A DNA stretch of 64,000 nucleotides from Metaphire vulgaris (Eukaryota; Annelida; Clitellata; Crassiclitellata; Megascolecidae). Positions 46,106-64,000 of this stretch are shown here, in pieces. The stretch is from the NCBI GenBank assembly GCA_018105865.1, contig CM030866.1, positions 6,664,572-6,728,571 on the forward strand, read 5' to 3'. Below the pieces are notes generated by a model. The model saw only the letters and a program-made list of their open reading frames with translations. It was not told the DNA's origin and ran no database searches. The position numbers were made by a program, and so were the translations under genes. Within the stretch, counting starts at the first letter, position 1. Every line of letters starts with the position of its first letter.

Positions 46106-46981
46106 TATCTTACAAAAAGCCTCAACAAATGAATGTTTCAGTTTTCAGGTTGTGTTAACTGGGGGAGGCAGATGTCCATACAGAGGGTGCAATGTCTTGG
46201 GAAGGGAAAGAGCCATCCATGTTTGGGGTGAAATGTCTAGCAATTAGACTTCTATGGCCAGCTCTAGATATTTCAGTGTGCTCTTTTTCTGTTGATTTGC
46301 CCATCATTTTATATTTTTCTGCACATTTGAGTAAAATATTTTATAAGGTATGCTGTGATTGTCATTTAATTAAAAGCATCACTTGATCACTGGAATGGCC
46401 TGGTCTCTTGCAGGCGGATTTGAAGTACCATTAATTGACACCTGGACATGGTGCTATAGAAGTGCATACTGTATTTATATATTTTATATAATTTCATGCA
46501 ACTTTGATTATAATGATTAGGTTTGCTTCAAATTTGGCTTAAATGATGCCAAAGTGAGAATGCTCTTATTACTTTATAGACTGATTTTCTTGGCTCATTG
46601 CACAAGTTCAAATACCCGGTACAGTGAAGCCCACTTAATTGCATAGGTGTCGTGCAAGCCTTGCTTATGCGATTAACTTGGGCTATGCGAATAGCGGCAC
46701 ACCTGATAATTAATTGTACGCACAAACACTGGTTCGGGTTTTTATGTTGTTATGCGATTATGCGGGTTATGCAATTAAGCGGTATGAGATTAAGTGGGAT
46801 CCACTGTAATACCTTTTGCTGGTAGGACTTAATATCATTTGGCATTATTTTTTTAATTAGCCTTAAAAATTGAGTAATACTTGCAGCTGCAAGCTGTTTA
46901 GAAGAAGTCCACTTGGAAAAATCTGAATAAAATTTTCTTTGGTTCAGACAGTCGGCCTGCACAAAGGAAGCGCGTATCAAG

Positions 46982-53099
<6,118 letters not shown>

Positions 53100-53166
53100 C
53101 CGGTCGACGCGGTGAACTGTGTTCGATTCCTGTTCCGTTACTGTTGACTTAGTTGGGAGCAATGTT

Positions 53167-53168
<2 letters not shown>

Positions 53169-53234
<66 letters not shown>
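53169..53234 (+). repeat. (GT)n microsatellite
   Basis: About 32 GT dinucleotides, starting 70 bp after the UBE2I stop codon, therefore probably in its 3' UTR. Confidence 0.95.
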
Positions 53235-53240
<6 letters not shown>

Positions 53241-53796
53241 AGTACAACTTAAGGACTTCTCTGCACAGATTTGGAATTGACAGTAAATTTTAAAGTGCTG
53301 GCTCCAGTCAGAGAGTGCTTACGTTCTATGTTACATGGTTTATTACAGACATGTGGCTGTGCTATATGCAGGCATCCATAGAGTTATTAGTGACACATTT
53401 AGATTTTGAGTCTACCGATGACCTCTTTGATTGCATGGCTTTGCCATGCTTTTAGCTTATTGATGTTTTTCAGCTCTGTTGTAAAGTGTTGAGACATTTG
53501 AAGTGTGTATCTTGACAAGGGGCTTTTCATATGTCCATCAGACTGTCTGCATATTTTTTCTGGACCTTTGTTTTAAAAGTTTTTTTGTGTTTTTTCTCAT
53601 TCTCTGTTCCAAGCGTATCTTCTGTACGTAGTTTGCTATATCAAGACAAACGCAAAGGCGCTTCGGTTTGATTTGTGTGCAGTTTAGCATCGCACAATTT
53701 GCGTTAAGTATTATGGAAAAAACTGATTTTGCAGCATTGGAGAAATTAAATCCGGCAGCATTTATGTTTGGAAACTGAATTATTTTATATTACATG

Positions 53797-54104
53797 CAGT
53801 GGCGGTTCCAGGATTTCTTGGTGTGGGGTGGTGGTGGTGGATGAAATGAATTAATAGGAAGTTGGTGGGGGTGAAAATAGAAGGAAAAAATCAATACAGG
53901 CTGACAAAAGGCAATTTTATCCCTAATTTTACTACACTTTTACCATGAAAAATAGGTTGACGAGCAAAAAAAGGTCATCCGCAGTTTCCTCCCCGTAGTT
54001 TTACTAGACTTTTACCCAAAATAGGTTTCACAAGCAAATATAGTAAGTCTGGAAGTCCAGTGGGGGATGCATCCCCACTCATCTCCCACGTAGAACCGCC
54101 ACTG
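53797..54104. mobile_element. hAT-like MITE, CAGTGGCGGTTCC family, TSD attacatg
   Basis: The inverted ends are CAGTGGCGGTTCCAGG and AGAACCGCCACTG. A perfect 8-bp duplication, attacatg, lies at 53789-53796 and 54105-54112. The interior has GACGAGCAAAAAAAGGTCATCC and GATGCATCCCC. Confidence 0.9.
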
Positions 54105-54112
54105 ATTACATG

Positions 54113-54590
54113 CTAAAAAGTCCTCTCATTGCCTGAATTGAATCAAATTAAATCAGGAACAGAGAGTTAACTACTGTAAATAAGTTGTCATTAAAATTAA
54201 AAATAGCAGTAAATTGAAATATTCCCATCTAAAGTAAATCCTTTGACTGCAAAAAATTAGTTTAAGAACAAGGAAAAAGTAATGTGCTAAAAGGGATAGC
54301 TGTTTTGTCTCTAAAAATTCAAAGTTTGGTTGGAATTGGGCTTTCAGGTTTTGTATTTTAAAATGGTTCCTTCATATTCTATTTTAAAGTCAATAAGGTT
54401 CTGAGGTGATTACATCTCGAGTACTGGTACTAATTTCTAGGTAGCAAGTATCTAGTTTTGTTAATGGTGTGAGATTCAGTATATTCAAACTTATTCATGA
54501 TTTTGTGTGCTTTGTATTGCATTATTAAAAGCAATTTGCAGAACATTTATTGCACCAGAATAACTTTCTCCTAATGCTGTATGTACTTAT
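54113..54590. other. AT-rich stretch, nothing recognised
   Basis: No exon, RNA gene or bounded repeat is seen. Confidence 0.4.
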
Positions 54591-54597
54591 GTGGTTC

Positions 54598-54870
54598 CCA
54601 GGACATTCGGTACAGGGAATTTAGTACCAAAAATTTGTGGGACATTCGGTGCCGGAGAATTCGGTACGTGTCCTATGTACAGAGTTTACGACCCACTAGA
54701 ATCGAAATTTATGCCAAAATGACCCTAACCCTTATTGGATCTTTTAAACGTACACATAATATGTATAGTATACTCTGTACATTAAACTACAATGATGATA
54801 GCAATACAATTTTCCATGACCTATACCAAATGTCCTGTATTGAATTTCCCAGCACTGAATGTTCTGGTCA
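54598..54870. repeat. Fold-back element of GACATTCGGTAC units with CCCTAA-like core
   Basis: The left arm is CAGGACATTCGGTACAGGGA with repeats of GGGACATTCGGTGCC. The right arm has the inverse, near CCAAATGTCCTGTATTGAAT and AGCACTGAATGTTC. The core at about 54720-54737 contains GACCCTAACCCTTA. Confidence 0.65.
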
Positions 54871-55414
54871 CCACTTGCGTGTATCGTAACATACAGTATG
54901 TTCGTGCTGTGTTACAGTAGCCAATGTAATCCAACATGGTGCAATGCCTCTTCGAGTGGTGCATACTTTTCTAAAGTGCCATTCCATGTTAACAATACAC
55001 TCGGTTCTAATTGATGGTTGCTCCAGAAAAAATCATATTCCAGAATGGTACAGATATTTAGCAGTTCAAGGGTGGACATTATGGATTGAACCACATTATG
55101 GTCAATTGAATGTAGAGGATTTTTTATGTACCTTTTAAACTTTAAGTTCAATTTTTAAAAATCTGGGATAATAAGATTCATCTGAAAGAAAATTAAGGCA
55201 ACTACGAATCAGTCTTGTGAAATTTGGTATTTACTAAATATTTTTAATTTGATGTACTTTTATATCAATTACCTTGTGTTCTGGTCAATCTTTAGAAATT
55301 GGAACTGCTCAGTGGTTAAACTTAACAAAGCAGTAATAATAATAATAATAATGTGATTTTAAGTGGTTTAGGAGGCTAAGTAAGCCTGTGTGAAAACCAC
55401 TGTGGGCAGTGTTT

Positions 55415-56085
55415 ATTGGTTAATTGATCGAGTGAAAATTGATCCATGGTCTATTGATCAGCTTTAAAGTAGCTTGACACTACTAGCCACCTTGATCGGT
55501 GGTCTATTGATCAGCTTTAAAGTATTTTGACTACTTGATTTATCACTACTGTAAATAGTAGACCACTGATAAGGGGCTGTTCATTAATTACGTCAACAAA
55601 ATAGGGGAGGGGGTTTGAAAAAGTTTGCAGTTGACAGAGGGAAGGGGCGTCAAGAGAAGTTGACGTCAACAACTTCATTTTTTACAAATGATAAAAAATA
55701 GGAGATTTCATGGAATACTATTTATTACAATAGAAAAAAGCCTGAAAAGTGAAAAAACAAGGTAATCACATTATGACACTTGATGAACAAAAGAAAGGTG
55801 AAAATAGTCATCGCCGCAAAAATAATAACCTGAACTTTTTAGGGAAAACCGTCACTGATCTTAGTTGGAGGGGGTCAAAAGTTTTTGACAAAATCATAGG
55901 GGGGTCACTGAAAGTTGACAGTTGTTGACAAGGGAGGGAGGGGGTCACAAATTGTTGACAATTAATATGGACAGCCCCTAATCTGTATCTTATGCAATCA
56001 ATAGACCAATAGATCAATTTTCATCAGGTTACTTAACCATGCGATCAGTTTTAACTGGCGTATTGGGACTGATCAATTAACCTAG
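55415..56085. mobile_element. Inverted-repeat element rich in TTGATCA, hosting a Harbinger-like MITE
   Basis: The left end is TTTATTGGTTAATTGATCGA and the right end is the inverse, near GGGACTGATCAATTAACC, with TATTGATCAGCTTTAAAGTA repeated inside. The 406 bp MITE at 55573-55978 is inserted within it. Confidence 0.6.
55573..55978. mobile_element. Harbinger-like MITE, full length, TSD taa
   Basis: It starts GGGGCTGTTCATTAATTACG and ends TTAATATGGACAGCCCC, with TAA on both sides (55570-55572, 55979-55981). The interior has AGAAGTTGACGTCAACAA, CAAAAATAATAACC and GTTGACAGTTGTTGACAAGG. It is the clearest copy for defining the family. Confidence 0.9.
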
Positions 56086-56618
56086 AACCTGTTTTGGCAC
56101 GAAATTTTTGTCGACCATCAATGAAGTGCTGTTTATAGTCATAGATGCTCGGTAGATCAAAATAAAATCACAGATACTCTTAAATATTTTAATTTGTTTA
56201 GTTTTTTTAATAATTGCACAGAAATTTTGCATGTTTTCTTACAATTTACAGCTAGGCATTTACTATGTCACCGAACGATCTGATAGTTTAAAAATGAATT
56301 AACCGTTATTAGCAATACAGACAGTCAGCCTTGCCGAACAAAGTTACTCCGACAAAATTTTTATAGCCCGTTATTCCTTGGACGTTAAATTTACAGTACA
56401 CTGTAGCGTCTCAGGTTGTAATTCTTAGGGAAATAATATCGCAAATCCTGAATATGTTATATGTTAAAGAAAAATTTGACCCTTAGGGGGGTAGTTGTGG
56501 CTATTTCTACTGCAGAAAAGAACACCAGCCAAGGTCCGGTATTTGTAAGGACCGCTGTATAACCTAGAAATAGGACGACGCGAACATTTACCGACTTGTG
56601 GTACGCTGGGCGTCAGTC

Positions 56619-56796
56619 TTAGCAGTACTGAGTCGGCCTCGGCCTTACTGTCTGAAACACGGGAGCGCAGACGGGTTGGCAGAGGGGGACGCAGCTCATC
56701 TGGCGTTCCAGGCAGTCCTGTTCCATCTCAAGCTGACGGCGGTAAGCGAACATGCGCTGAACTTCCGGAATAGGACGCTGTCTGTTTCTTTCCAGC
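56619..56796 (-). CDS. Cys-containing terminal exon of an unidentified minus-strand gene
   Basis: Behind a good minus-strand acceptor (CTTGCCTGCAG) the frame is open for 58 codons to a TAA at 56621-56619. It encodes QRPIPEVQRMFAYRRQLEME, then QDCLERQMSCVPLCQPVCAP and VFQTVRPRPTQYC. There is no ATG at the start, so this is an internal or terminal exon entered in phase 2. The CQPVCAPVF segment resembles RPVCTPVFDC in the neighbouring gene at 57985-58725, which suggests related genes or alternative 3' ends. No function is recognised. Confidence 0.55.
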
Positions 56797-56828
56797 CTGC
56801 AGGCAAGTTTATCAATTAAGAGTAATAA

Positions 56829-57112
56829 GGGGCTGTCCGTCCATTAACTATGTAAACAATTTTGGGGCAATTTTTGACTCCCTCCCCACTTGTCAACAAT
56901 TGTCAACTGTCAGCGACTCCCTATAATTATGTCAAAAACTTTTGATCACCCCCACTAAGACCAGTGACGGGTCTGCCTAAAAAGTTTAGAAGGTTATTAT
57001 TTTTGCTGCGGTGAGAGGCATGAGACCCTTTTCCCTTTCTTTTGTTCGTGTCATATTGTGGTGGTGATGACCTTTTTTGCTTGTCAAGCTTTTTTCCGTT
57101 GTACTAAATAGT
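56829..57112. mobile_element. Harbinger-like MITE, truncated at right
   Basis: It starts GGGGCTGTCCGTCCATTAAC after TAA and includes GACCTTTTTTGCTTGTCAAGC. It stops near CCGTTGTACTAAATAG without the right inverted repeat. Confidence 0.7.
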
Positions 57113-57298
57113 GCGCAGCTAAAAGTTCCAATTCACCGATAAAGGAGAACGCAGCAGGAAGAAACCTATTAGAGGACACGAGGGCAACGAATGATATTAC
57201 GCAGCAAGACCATGATGTGAATGAATGAACTGAATGGACTTAAGTGGCACTCACACAGAGCAGATCCCCTGAACCGCTTTAAACCCTTTTGTTATTAT

Positions 57299-57635
57299 CA
57301 GTGGCGGCTCCAGGAATTCTTGGTGGGGGAATAAAAAAATTATAGGAATTTGGTGCGGAATGCAAAGTTAAGAAAAGAAAGAAATGTGAGGGAAAAGGTA
57401 ATTCTTAGTGTTTTGCCCACTAAATGTTAATAAACCTTGCCAGAAAAGGCTGACAAGCAAAAAACGTTATTCACAGTACATTTTTGAGAGCCTAGATTTT
57501 TTATACTTACCGCAAAATTAGGTTGACAAGCAAAAAAGTAATCCGAACATTGAAGCTTACGGAAAATACGTTGACAAGCAAAAAAATCCGGTGGAGGATG
57601 CATCCCCAGTCATCAACGTGGTGGAACCGCCACTG
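57299..57635. mobile_element. hAT-like MITE, CAGTGGCGGCTCC family, TSD gttattat
   Basis: It starts CAGTGGCGGCTCCAGG and ends GGTGGAACCGCCACTG. A perfect 8-bp duplication, gttattat, lies at 57291-57298 and 57636-57643. It contains three GACAAGCAAAAAA blocks. Confidence 0.9.
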
Positions 57636-57661
57636 GTTATTATCATCATCATCACAATAAC

Positions 57662-57852
57662 CAGAGGCGGTGCTGGGTTTTGTTGACTGTGTGGGTCTAA
57701 TGCAATCTACACAACCAGGACCCGGCTCAGACCATATCACCCCCACCCCCAAATCAAAATTTCTCTGCAGATTTGCCCGATTTTCTCAGGTGTCCCTGCC
57801 CGAGACTGGGTGGGTCTGGACCCGCGGACCCACGCCCCTAGCGCCGCCTCTG
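57662..57852. mobile_element. hAT-like MITE, CAGAGGCGGTGC family, TSD acaataac
   Basis: The inverted ends are CAGAGGCGGTGCTGGG and TAGCGCCGCCTCTG. A perfect 8-bp duplication, acaataac, lies at 57654-57661 and 57853-57860. Confidence 0.9.
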
Positions 57853-57961
57853 ACAATAACCATTGACTTTTTACGAATCTTATCCAATTCAGGTATTACT
57901 AGAAGGGGGCTCTGTCACTTCGTGTCTCTGAGCAGTAGTATAAGAGGCGCTATCGAAGTCC

Positions 57962-57967
57962 TTTATT
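57962..57967 (-). terminator. Polyadenylation signal AATAAA for the Cys-rich gene
   Basis: The minus strand reads AATAAA about 18 nt past the TAA stop of the 246-codon Cys-rich frame. Its position supports that frame as a real 3' end. Confidence 0.65.
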
Positions 57968-57984
57968 ACATATTACATGCCAAC

Positions 57985-58725
57985 TTACATGCACTTTCGA
58001 TCTCTGAAGACTTCCTCGGACTCGACGTGTCTCAGCGGAGCACAGTCGAACACAGGCGTACAGACGGGTCTCTGCGGCGGACACGGAGAGACACACCGAG
58101 GCGGACACGGCATGGGACACGGCATGGGACACGGCATGGGACAGACGGACATGCACGTAACGGGCGGACACGACGGAGGCTCACAGTTGGCGAACGCGTA
58201 GCAGGCCGGATTGGGAGCCGGGAGGCAGTTGGCGCCGACCATCAGCATCTGCTTCGCGTCGCAGCACTTGCCGAGGTACTTCTGGTGTACGTCGTGGATC
58301 ATCTTGAAATTGTCGGGCATCTCGCGGCTGGCCGGCTTCACCGCCGGCTTGACGGAGCGCGCCCCGAGCGCCAGTTCGCATTCGACGTACGGGCAGCCGG
58401 TCGTGCGACAGTTGCACGCGCAGTTCTCCGTTTCGCAGCTGCACCCGCAGCACGTCAGTCGGCACAGGCACCCGGAGGCGGTCAGCGGCGGCGGACACTC
58501 GTTCGACTCGACCGGCGGACAGCAGCTGTTCGCCCAGGTGACCGGCTGCCGGTTGAGAAACGTCGGCGGCGAGTTGGCGACGATGGCGGTCGGCTGGGGA
58601 CTGGTGTAGACCGGGTCCCAGGCGATCAGGCGGCGGACGGGCTGCGCGCCGTTCGGGCAGCAGGTCTGTTGCTGGGGGTTGCACGCGGGGTTAACGGTGT
58701 AGCAGGGGTTCCATTGGGTGTTCAT
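57985..58725 (-). CDS. Cysteine-rich protein, C-x-P repeats, function unknown
   Basis: A minus-strand frame of 246 codons ends at TAA 57987-57985. It is rich in Cys and Pro. Visible features are an N-terminal MNTQWNPCYTVNPACNPQQ, CCGCSCETENCACNC near residues 93-107, a charged middle part SREMPDNFKMIHDVHQKYLG, and a C-x-P run, VCPMPCPMPCPMPCPPRC, near residues 194-211, before the tail EEVFRDRKCM. The frame stays open above the ATG with the same composition (KCPVWHPCRPVPVPTAPNC), to a stop near 58850. The exon may therefore begin upstream at an acceptor such as 58835-58836, and the ATG may be internal. GC content is far above the surroundings. C-x-P repeats occur in sperm-tail proteins such as ODF1 and insect Mst proteins, but I see no homology that proves such a role. 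Confidence 0.7.
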   Translation of the reverse strand: MNTQWNPCYTVNPACNPQQQTCCPNGAQPVRRLIAWDPVYTSPQPTAIVANSPPTFLNRQPVTWANSCCPPVESNECPPPLTASGCLCRLTCCGCSCETENCACNCRTTGCPYVECELALGARSVKPAVKPASREMPDNFKMIHDVHQKYLGKCCDAKQMLMVGANCLPAPNPACYAFANCEPPSCPPVTCMSVCPMPCPMPCPMPCPPRCVSPCPPQRPVCTPVFDCAPLRHVESEEVFRDRKCM

Positions 58726-58914
58726 GTTCTTAGCACCGGGACGTTTGCAGTTCGGCGCCGTCGGAACGGGAACTGGACGACAGGGATGCCAAACCGGACA
58801 CTTGGCGACGGAAAGAGGAGGATATCTTATGCCGCTGCATGCAGCATTCTAGACTAACCAGAACAGAGCGCGAACATATAGGAACAATACGAGTAGACGC
58901 GGAGGAGTTATCAC

Positions 58915-59190
58915 CAGGGGCGTAGCCAGCAGGGATATTTCTAGGATTGTGAATTTGGGGGTGTCGACCTCAAATTGGGGGTGTTGGAGAGAGGGTGTTA
59001 GGGGGTGTAAAAATGTCCCTGGTATAGCCAGGAATTTGGTTGGGGTGGTATAATGTGATTTGGGTGGTACAAATCTTTTCTTTGAACATCTTTTTAAAAA
59101 ACGCATTGAAAATTTTAAGGTAGTCTGATTTTTGGGGAGTAGGTTATATATATATATATATATATATATACCCCCGGCGCTACGCCCCTG
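58915..59190. mobile_element. hAT-like MITE, CAGGGGCGTAGCC family, TSD gttatcac, with nested element
   Basis: It starts CAGGGGCGTAGCCAGC and ends CGGCGCTACGCCCCTG. A perfect 8-bp duplication, gttatcac, lies at 58907-58914 and 59191-59198. A short CAGGGATATTTCTAGG to AATGTCCCTG element (about 58930-59020) is nested near the left end. A (TA)n tract lies near the right end. Confidence 0.88.
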
Positions 59191-59216
59191 GTTATCACAC
59201 TGAATTTGAACCTTGA

Positions 59217-59530
59217 GGGGCCGTGCATAAACGTCCCGCTTCGAGGGGAGGGGTCTAAGAAAGGTTGACAGCTTGTGACAGAGGTAGGGGTAAATATCGC
59301 ATGCGACGTCTCTCTTTTCATACATATAAAACCTGAAAGGCATACGGTGAGATTTTGCTTTCTCTTCTGCATGGTCGATGCACTCTAACCTGTAATTTAT
59401 GGACGACGCTTTAAAAGGGGATGTAGTCCGAGTTTTGTGACATACCTTAGAGAGGTGGTACGAAATTTGTGACAAGGGGGAGGGCGGGTAAAACGGTCAA
59501 AATAGCGTGACGCAATTTATTAACGGCCCC
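59217..59530. mobile_element. Inverted-repeat element GGGGCCGTGCAT...TTATTAACGGCCCC
   Basis: It starts GGGGCCGTGCATAAACGTCC and ends CGCAATTTATTAACGGCCCC, with GGTTGACAGCTTGTGACAGA inside. The layout resembles the GGGGCTGTCC family, but the sequence differs enough to be a separate one. Confidence 0.6.
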
Positions 59531-59577
59531 TTTCCTCTACATTTACGCCTGTCTATGATCATCAATATGCCTAATTC

Positions 59578-59880
59578 CATTGGCGGTTCCAGGATTTCTT
59601 GGTGGGGGATGAAATAAATTCATAGAAAGTTGGTGAGGGGGGTGAAAAGAGAGGGGAAAATCAATAAACTTTGCAGAAAAAGAAAAAGGCTGACAAGCAA
59701 AAAAGGCAATTTTCCCGAATTTTACTAGATTTTTACCGGAAAATAGGTTGCCAAGCAAAAAAGTTCTCCCGCAGTTTACCCCTGTCATTTTACGTGACTT
59801 TTACCAAAAAATAGTTTGACAGGCAAAAAATCCGGTGGTGGGATGCATCCCCACTCATCCACCACATGGAACCGCCACTG
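59578..59880. mobile_element. hAT-like MITE, CATTGGCGGTTCC family
   Basis: It starts CATTGGCGGTTCCAGG and ends GGAACCGCCACTG. The flanks cctaattc and cccaattc match at 7 of 8 positions. The interior carries GACAAGCAAAAAAGGCAATT and two related blocks. Confidence 0.82.
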
Positions 59881-60127
59881 CCCAATTCCAAAGTCTTCAG
59901 CGAACTACATGTAAGTGTGACCAATGTCAAAATTACTGTACATACATTGTATATTGTAGCCGCTTAAGAGATATTTAGGGCGCAGCAGGAGTTATAATTT
60001 AGGAATCCGCGTACTTACGAAATTACGACTTCAAATTGATCTTTTAACTTAATGAGTCCTTAAGCACAAGGACAAGGATTAACGTCACTGATTTCAATTG
60101 AGATATTTATTTTATTTTATTTTAATG

Positions 60128-60355
60128 TTATGATACTGTAAGTGTAAAAGCACTTTCCCACATTTTCCGCACCTTTCCCGAGCTTTCCCTCGGAATGCAA
60201 GACCAGAATCCCGCCGGCCAGCAGCAGGCCGCCTCTTTGCCGTTTGCTTTTTGGCCTGTCTCCGCGTGGTGATCGTGATGATCGTGATGATCGTGATGAT
60301 CGTGATGATCGTGATGATCGTGATCGTGGTGATGGTGATGATCGTGATGCGTCCC
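60128..60355 (-). CDS. His/Asp-rich terminal exon, unidentified
   Basis: Behind a minus-strand acceptor with a clear pyrimidine tract (GTTTGCCCTGCTCTGTGCAG) the frame is open in phase 0 for 75 codons to TAA 60130-60128. It encodes a GTHHDHH...DHHDHH repeat built on a 9-bp unit, then AETGQKANGKEAACC, WPAGFWSCIPRESSGKVRK and MWESAFTLTVS. Several overlapping AATAAA signals lie 10-25 nt past the stop (plus strand about 60104-60122). This supports a real 3' end, although the His/Asp run alone could be a simple repeat. The phase would fit a join to the exon at 61771-61693. Confidence 0.45.
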   Translation of the reverse strand, partial: GTHHDHHHHHDHDHHDHHDHHDHHDHHDHHAETGQKANGKEAACCWPAGFWSCIPRESSGKVRKMWESAFTLTVS

Positions 60356-60386
60356 CTGCACAGAGCAGGGCAAACAAAAGTGACAG

Positions 60387-60573
60387 CAGTGTTTAATCTA
60401 GACTCCTGGACTCCGGGGGGGACTGAAAAAGCCGGGGGGAATTGACAAAGCCAGGGGAATTCTGCTAAGGAGCTGCTGTTAGTCCATGTAGTATGCCAAA
60501 ATTTCCGGGGAGAATTGAAATTTCCAGAGGGGAAAGGGCAATTTCCCCCGGAAACGGCCTAGATTAAACACCG
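60387..60573. mobile_element. MITE, CAGTGTTTAATCTAGAC family
   Basis: It starts CAGTGTTTAATCTAGACTCC and ends CCTAGATTAAACACCG. The interior includes GACAAAGCCAGGGGAATTCTG and the AGTATGCCAAAATTTCCGGGG block. The target duplication is unclear. Confidence 0.7.
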
Positions 60574-60714
60574 AATGGCAGTGTTCTTTGCTATTTGGTG
60601 TTTGCAGAGTGCAATGATCACGTTGCTCAGTTATAAATTATTGCAGGTTTGAAATGAATGCGTTGGCCAATTGTCAATTGAACACGCTGCATCTATGATG
60701 ACATGTGAAACAAC

Positions 60715-60901
60715 CAGTGGCGGCTCTAGGATTTGGCAAGTGGGGGGGGCGTTGGGGTGGCAACTTCTAATCATGGGGGGCCAACTATTTGTTGTTTCAT
60801 GTATGTAGCATTAAGTATAGGGTCCCAACAGGAGGGCCACTGAGGGGCCAGGCATTCAATAGGGGGCATGGGCCCCCTGCCCCCCGGTGGAGCCGCCACT
60901 G
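60715..60901. mobile_element. hAT-like MITE, CAGTGGCGGCTCTAGG family, TSD gaaacaac
   Basis: It starts CAGTGGCGGCTCTAGGATTT and ends GGAGCCGCCACTG. A perfect 8-bp duplication, gaaacaac, lies at 60707-60714 and 60902-60909. This 187 bp copy is close to the intact form of the family. Confidence 0.9.
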
Positions 60902-60939
60902 GAAACAACTATGATAGCATTCCATTAAAGTTTATTTAA

Positions 60940-64000
<3,061 letters not shown>

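Noticed and set aside
57670..58857. 395-codon plus-strand open frame
   Set aside because: It is antisense to the Cys-rich gene, starts inside a MITE, is rich in Arg/Gly from reading GC-rich DNA backwards, and has no recognisable domain.

Overview
The window looks like nuclear DNA from a marine invertebrate animal. Genes have many exons with GT-AG introns, the proteins match animal families, AGGCCTA-type motifs recur, and the intergenic DNA is packed with short non-autonomous transposons, tRNA-derived SINEs, LINE fragments and trinucleotide microsatellites. I favour a deuterostome such as an echinoderm or hemichordate, but the sequence does not settle the phylum.

Layout. 0-13.7 kb: repeats only, with no host exon I can support. 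13.8-16.7 kb: the two main coding exons of a nucleotide-sugar transporter of the SLC35A2/A3 family (+). 17-21 kb: nested transposons. 21.2-27.4 kb: a decayed THAP/P-element-type transposase with candidate terminal inverted repeats. 28.3-28.8 kb: two Tc1-like fragments, head to head. 29.8-35.7 kb: GMPPB (+), complete in eight coding exons, 360 aa. 38.3-42.9 kb: CFAP276 (-), complete in four coding exons, 166 aa. 47.0-53.1 kb: UBE2I/UBC9 (+), complete in six coding exons, 161 aa. 56.6-64 kb: a GC-richer minus-strand cluster with two Cys-rich exons, a His/Asp-rich terminal exon, and the 3' part of a Lys/Ser/Pro-repeat gene that runs off the right edge.

The genes do not form an operon. SLC35A and GMPPB both serve glycosylation (nucleotide-sugar transport and GDP-mannose synthesis). 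UBE2I is the SUMO-conjugating enzyme. CFAP276 is a ciliary doublet-microtubule inner protein. GMPPB and CFAP276 are convergent; CFAP276 and UBE2I are divergent, about 4.1 kb apart.

The transposon record is unusually readable. At least 21 short elements with CAGTGGCG-, CAGGG- or TAGRG-type ends are each bounded by a perfect 8-bp direct repeat, the hAT signature. A second family, starting GGGGCTGTCCATTAATTACG, is bounded by TTA/TAA, the PIF/Harbinger signature. Several families with different ends share an internal motif close to GACAAGCAAAAAAGGTCATC. Six fold-back elements have a telomere-like CCCTAA core. Other points worth checking are a 5' splice site with GA instead of GT in SLC35A, a frame break at a perfect A AAA AAC heptamer in the transposase, and a degenerate duplicate of UBE2I exon 1.
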